From assembly GCA_024195265.1 (NCBI GenBank), contig JAJLRJ010000011.1:18871927-18935926 (forward strand): a stretch of 64,000 bases of DNA. Direction: 5' to 3'. This DNA is from Dendrophyllia cribrosa. Taxonomy: Eukaryota; Cnidaria; Anthozoa; Scleractinia; Dendrophylliidae. The position numbers and the translations under genes are program-made. Positions 58,263 through 64,000 of this stretch are shown here, one piece after another (positions within the stretch are counted from its first letter, which is position 1; every line of letters begins with the position of its first letter). The notes beneath the pieces are model-generated. The model was not told where the DNA came from. It saw nothing but the letters and a program-made list of their open reading frames with translations, and did no database searches.

Positions 58263-61200
58263 TTACTGGCAACTTTCCAATACTTTAACAATTTTTTCAA
58301 TGGCATGTCCACTTGTACCACTCTACAAAAAAAAAAATACAAAATTTAATATAATTAATCTATTGAGAATTTTTTTTATTTTTATATGCATGGCCAATAA
58401 GTGTACCATTTATTATTAATTAGGGGATCCATGCACTGTGTGCATGCTCCCAAGTGCAACTGACTAGCAATAATTATGTTAAGAGGCATTGTCACATTCT
58501 TACACCAGGATTTCGGCAACTAAATCTAATGCAACCCCTGCAATCCCCTCCTGGTCTGAATGGACTGACAGCTGATATATATCCTTGGTTAGTATTTTGT
58601 AAGTTACTTCCAAGAATTCAATTAGTGATCCATCAAATATATTAATGGATATACCATATTTTCTCGATTAAATGTCGGGCCCCGAATATTAATGCAAGGT
58701 TCAAATAAATGCCAGCTTGACAAGGTCAGGTTTTAAATAAACGCCCCTGGCATTTATTTGAAGTACCGGCATTTATTTGAATTTGGTAGCGTGTAACTGA
58801 TTGTTAGCAATTAAATAACATAGTTTTAGGTGAAATAAACTGCAGCGGCTATTCCACCTTACGATTTTGTTCCGTATGCTTTGTTTTAGTTAAAATATTT
58901 TATTATTTTGATATAAATGGAATAAATGAAACGTTAACAAAATAACGACATAGTTTCTAAGTTTATTACACTTCTGAATTTAGCTTAGTTTGCTTATACT
59001 AGAAACTACGTAGTCTCTATTTTGCTGAAGTTTTTTGTCAAGGGAACTTTCTTTATCGATATATAAAGGTCGTCATCTTTATCATCCGGAGGATTCCTCC
59101 ATTGTTTCTTTATCCGAGTTGATTGTACATATGAAAAGACAGATAAAAGTCTCAAGGTGAGGGAACATCAGTTGAATTTGTAGTTAAAATTTTACAGTTT
59201 AACAGTGAATTAGATGTCAAGGAATAACTTAGTCTCCATCTATTGACAGAATACAAACAAACACAGATTGGTTAATGCCACTCACCGTGAGTTTAATGAA
59301 GCGGAGAAATTTTCTTAACACATTGACAAGCAAAGAAAAATCTCCATCTGGTAGAAGCCCCCTGACAAAGCATTGATTGGCCTAAAATGAGAATTTAAAA
59401 ATTTAATAGAATTATTAACTGAGCACAGTTTAAAAGTAGTCTGCTGGGAGAAGCAACAGCTGCAGTTAAGAACTTTAAAAACAAGTATGTTAATTTTGAA
59501 ACATGTTTTATTTTCTTTGTCTTATTATTTCCAAGGCATTCATTCCTGGGTGCTGGGTGCCTAGAAGTAAAATATTACAGATTAAACAGTTACTAATTGA
59601 ATTAAGGGCTCCCTGCAATAACGTCCTGAGTGCTTTTTTGGAAAATTTTCACAGAAATCTTGGATTTTTGGCCTCCAAAGGGACTCACTTGCCAAAATTA
59701 TGACTGGATCATGTAAACATGACTGAAAGGATTTAAACCAGGTCAACAAATCTTCTATCTTCGAACAGAATAATTTTTTTATTTTGAAAAGATACATAGG
59801 GTGTCCTGGGAGCCATAGGGTGTCATAGGGGCCCAAAACATTTTCTCAAAGATGTGGATTTTCTTCCCCATTTTGGAGCTGTTTTAAGTACCTTAACAAT
59901 AATAAATCATTAATTTGACAAAACTGTGCTTTTAAAGGCCTAAAACATACAATTTTAGTGAAAGTTACCAAAAACACACTCAGACGTTGCAGGGAGCCCT
60001 TCAATTATAATAAAACTAAAAACTGCAATAACTAGGTAATCAGGGCAAAGATGAAAACATCTTTAGGTTGGCTTTTCTGTGACCATCTTGCAGAGTGACC
60101 CGGGCAGTGCACATTTTACTGTTTGTTATTTAACTTATAGAGCCCCATTTTGGGACTTTTACAATAATTATGTACATTTAGATGTATATTATATTGATAA
60201 GAATGAATATTAATGAAATAAAACAATAACTACAATATTATGCATCAAATCTTTGTCTCAAAACTTTGTTGCATGGGCTGACTTGCATCAGCTGAGCATT
60301 GAAAACCCAAGTTATTTCTAATCAGTGCTTGTAAACTGCATTTGTCCACCTTTCAACTTAACAAATTATAATTTTAGTTTTATTGATGTATAGCCTAACC
60401 TCATTTTCCTGTAATATGCAACCAAGGAGAAGTGCAACATATGCAGCCACAACACTGTCTTCCATGTGCTCTCCAGCTTTTTGTAAAGCTGTACAAAAAA
60501 ATATCCTGATTAGAATAAAGTTCTCCTGCAATTATCTATTAAGTATTTGTTAGGAATGTTTGCTGAAAAATGTCCAAAATCCAATTAATATAAATTGTTA
60601 AATTGTTTGTCCAAACTTGCATTTTACTTGAATTTCACAACCGGATTGAAAGTGGCATGAGATTTTTTAGCCAATCACAAAGCGTAGCAAAACAAAACCT
60701 AAGCAACCACAATATTACTTTTTAAATTTATTTTAAAACCGCTCTATAACAATTTTTATTTATGCTTGTATTGAACAGAAATTTTATTTAAGTTGTTTTT
60801 TTGCAAAATCTTTATATGGTGCTTATAATCAAGCATGAATTCATACAAGTAATTGCAAAATTACTTTCAACACTCAATCGAAATCACTCTATGATCTGGC
60901 AAACACAGTGTTCATCAAATACATGTCATGGGCGTAGCCAGGACTTTTTCAGAGGTATGCACAATCACCAAATCTTCACATAAATTTTCAACTAGGTTGT
61001 ATACTTTTTTTTAATTTTTACCTATTTTTTCGACTTTTTCGGGTATGCACGTGCGCACGTGCGTACATGCTTACAGGTAGCTACTCCCCTGCATGTTGAG
61101 GTGACTGTGAATGTTTGAGTTGTTTGTTGTAGTCACTGTAGTCCACTGCCGTATTTTAATATCTTCTACATCAAACAGAAATGTACTGCTGCCAATGATG

Positions 61201-64000
61201 CCCTCACCTTTGCCCAGTTGCACCTCAAGCGGTACTTCTTCCTGAACTTCAGTGTTTTGTTTGTTTCCTTCATCAACAGAAACATCGATATCTTCTCCAC
61301 AAATCCACCCGCCATCCTTGGTCTGTTTTAAGGACTCCTGACTACTTTCATCTAATTCATAATTTGTTAACAAGAAAAATATCATTCAGTATATTTGTGA
61401 AATATAAAAACATTTTACATGTTTCCAAGTTTAATATTGTAACACGAGTGTGAAAGTTTGGAATCACAAGAAATGTTATTTTGGGTTCTTTCACAAGCAT
61501 TTTCAAAGAATAATTATATACTACATGCAGGTGATTACAATCAACAAAGAAGTATGTTAGAATCGACACATGAATTTTTTTCAAAACTTTGCACAGTTAT
61601 TTATTACATCTAGTACATAAAAAAAATATATAATAGAAAGAAGGGGTGAACATGCCTTTTTTTTACGTTATAGGGCTGTAGTATATAACTACATTAAATT
61701 TGATAGCTTAAATTATGATGGCAATATTGAAAACCCTAGCCTTGAGAGAGAGGCAACCATTACATGTATTTCCCAAAAGTTATAATACTACACACTGTAG
61801 CAATGGAATTTTAGTATTAATTATAATTATTCTTATGATAGCAGAACAATGTTACGGAGAATTTCCTCATCTTCTCCCTTTAACTTGACAACTTTTTCGG
61901 TTGCTGACGGATCGCCGCTTACGAATAGGTCACATAAGTTTTCAAATATTCTCTTGAAGTCTGTCATTCTTCATTCTCAGTATCATTTGAAAGATCAGAT
62001 AAAGTTAATTCGCTATTGCCACCGTGGCATGAAAATATACTAAATTAAAAACATGAAAACTTGTGAACATGACCATATTTGGAAAAACAATAACAATTTG
62101 CATGATTGCATTTTTCACATGTGACTGGCTGTGTAGTTGCTCGTTGTATAATTACGCGGGAAAGGAATCTGCTGACGTTTCCTAACAAATGTGGGCGGGG
62201 CAGTGATATGAATATTTGGGCCCATTCCACACTTTGGTGGTTTTAGTAGTAGTTTTAGGCTCTCCCCAGTTTCTCCCACCTGGGTTTTCAAAATGGCTGC
62301 TCAATGAATTTGAAGCTGCATTATGCAGATCCTTTATATGCCAGTACACATGTCTTGCGATGCAAGAGGAACAGGTTCACCATTGACCTTATACAGGAGA
62401 ACAGCATGGTAATAATTTATTTCTTTGATTTAACAATGATTCAATTAAAAATCAATAAAACGTAAAGTCAACTTTATTGTTTTGAGCTTAAATCCTTTGG
62501 TCATCAAATGGCGACCTTTGCCGATAATTCAGTCGCCAATTTGTTTTTTCACTCGCCATGGCGACCAAAATGGTCGCAGCTTGGAGCACTGCAGGTGGTT
62601 ATTTTTTCCACCTATTATTTACATCTCTGCTTCATCATCATCATCTTTATTTAAAAACACGGTAAATACATCAGGCATTAACAATTTAATATAAAACTAC
62701 AACTTGATATGAAACTATGTATATAAATTAATCTTCTATAATTAAAAAAAAAATAGCTAACTTGCTCATCCCCACAAAGCATTTTTTTAAGGACACAAAG
62801 TTGGAGTCCAGTGGTTGTATGAGTATTTTACCTTCTGTTGATAAGCCTGAGGTCATCTCGTCTGTATTTCTAGCAGCTTGTTCCCTGATGAGGAACAATT
62901 GTACTAGAGCCTCAATTGAGCTGAGCTGTCCCCCCTGATCACTCATCTCCTGCCTCTCATGGCAGGGGGAGGTGCGTAGTTGCATCAGGGAGGCAATGTT
63001 CTGCTTATTATCTTCGACCAGGTTGTATAAGAGTTCCAAGCTCTGATAAAGAAAACAAACAAAATGTGAATAAATATTAATGTAAAGTGGAGTGGCGACT
63101 TGGACAAAAAGTAATTAAATTTGTGCTTTCTCTGAGCCCCACACTTTTTCTTAATGTGAATAGAAAACACTTACCAGCACATGCAGGTCAAACCTTTTGC
63201 TCTCAGTAACAAACTGTGGCAACTAAAAACACATTGAACATTTCAATTGTAAACAAACTATAATGATCATGTTATTTTAGGTTAGTTGAATTCAACACTT
63301 TTATTTAACACACTTCATTGGCAGGACAAAAAGCAAACCAGACAATAGTATTGGATGATTCCAGTGAAGAAACTTGAAGTGTTTTTAATTCAATGACCAA
63401 CTGTGAGTGTCATGTTATTTTGTCTAACAAAAATTATTAATCAGTGCAGATTTAATACTAAGAAATCATTCAAACATCTTACTAAAGCATTGCCTACCAT
63501 TCATTACATGTTTAATTTTGCCTATAAATAAATAGTGTTTTATGAGTTTTCCCATGGAAGCTAGGTCACAATTCGTTAGGGAAATGACATCAAACTAATA
63601 GACCCTTTCCCGCATTCCACTCCAGTGAGCACACACAATGAAAGGAGGTCGAGGCTTGGGTGGACAGTTTCATACAAATCACTGTATTTTGTCCACCCCA
63701 GCCTCAAGTTGGTGCCTTTGTTCACAGGAATGCGGGAAAGGTCTATTCCCTGGACTAATATACATAACAGTGTACAGTATAAATTATTAAAAATACAACT
63801 TAAATGGAGGATGTCAACCCTATAATGTGGGGTGTTTAAATAGTTTTGTCAAATTGTTCCTACAGCTGTATGCTCTCTTCAACGTTTCCACTTTCAAACT
63901 GACACCTTCTATAAAATAAAATATATTGTTTTCCAGCTCCATGTCACTAACCTGCAAAACAGTCAACATAAGCGAAGAAAGGAAGCCATCCTGCTGTCCA
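58263..64000 (-). CDS. WAPL: WAPL (wings apart-like cohesin release factor), C-terminal exons, 5' part beyond window
   Basis: Minus-strand exons in order: 64000-63952 (partial), 63222-63175, 63042-62832, 61351-61208, 60488-60400, 59381-59286 and 58322-58263 (TAA). Every junction agrees in phase. The protein binds cohesin with PDS5 and promotes its release from chromatin in the nucleus. Family signatures as I know them: [13 protein letters not shown] then [30 protein letters not shown], an acidic variable insert, [40 protein letters not shown], and a final [12 protein letters not shown]. This is the end of the conserved WAPL domain, built of helical HEAT-like repeats. Introns are 0.1-1.5 kb and carry dispersed repeats. 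The poly(A) signal is uncertain; AATAAA on minus at 57780-57775 is one candidate. Confidence 0.93.
60674..60841 (+). repeat. Dispersed repeat family B, second copy (WAPL intron)
   Basis: Reverse complement of 19046-19213 over about 165 bp. Confidence 0.8.
60926..61075. repeat. Possible repeat beginning ATGGGCGTAGCCAGGA
   Basis: The motif ATGGGCGTAGCCAGGA is one I associate with dispersed repeats in many animal genomes. The right boundary near a CGTGCGCACGTGCG-rich stretch is approximate. No second copy is seen in this window. Confidence 0.3.

Overview
The window looks like nuclear DNA from an invertebrate animal, most likely an anthozoan cnidarian such as a coral or sea anemone. The genes are intron-rich metazoan genes, intergenic DNA is A+T-rich, and small palindromic or terminal-inverted-repeat (TIR) elements are everywhere. 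Nothing looks bacterial or plasmid-like. The phylum call is inference from gene structure and repeat style, not from a marker gene.

Layout from left to right: (1) the last three exons of an unrecognised Glu-rich acidic protein gene on + (2608-9807). (2) A repeat-dominated stretch (10.7-18.3 kb) with a long TCAA microsatellite, a 5'-truncated non-LTR retrotransposon, several MITEs and a tandem pair of tRNA-like units split by a mariner-like MITE. (3) A head-to-head promoter at about 18.5 kb. It fires a short first exon of an unknown gene on - and a complete six-exon LRMDA orthologue on + (18641-31255); one LRMDA intron has the hallmarks of a U12-type AT-AC intron. LRMDA introns carry several TIR elements, including a 2.35-kb element with a 117-bp in-frame minisatellite. 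(4) A giant coiled-coil gene on + (35892-47902) with a tandemly duplicated exon pair, a 7-kb central exon, a 714-bp internal duplication built on a 53-residue module, and an apparent one-base frameshift near its 3' end. (5) Decayed LINE fragments (50.5-52.6 kb) and a hairpin MITE directly upstream of a single-exon FAM241B orthologue (53108-53443, +). (6) The 3' half of WAPL, the cohesin-release factor, on - (58263 to beyond 64000).

The identified genes do not form a functional pathway. LRMDA relates to melanocyte or vesicle biology, FAM241B is a small membrane protein, and WAPL acts on cohesin. However, the human orthologues of all three (old names C10orf11 and C10orf35, plus WAPL) lie on chromosome arm 10q, so the window probably preserves an ancient animal linkage group.

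All exon boundaries were read by eye from splice signals and reading-frame continuity. No database search or folding program was run.
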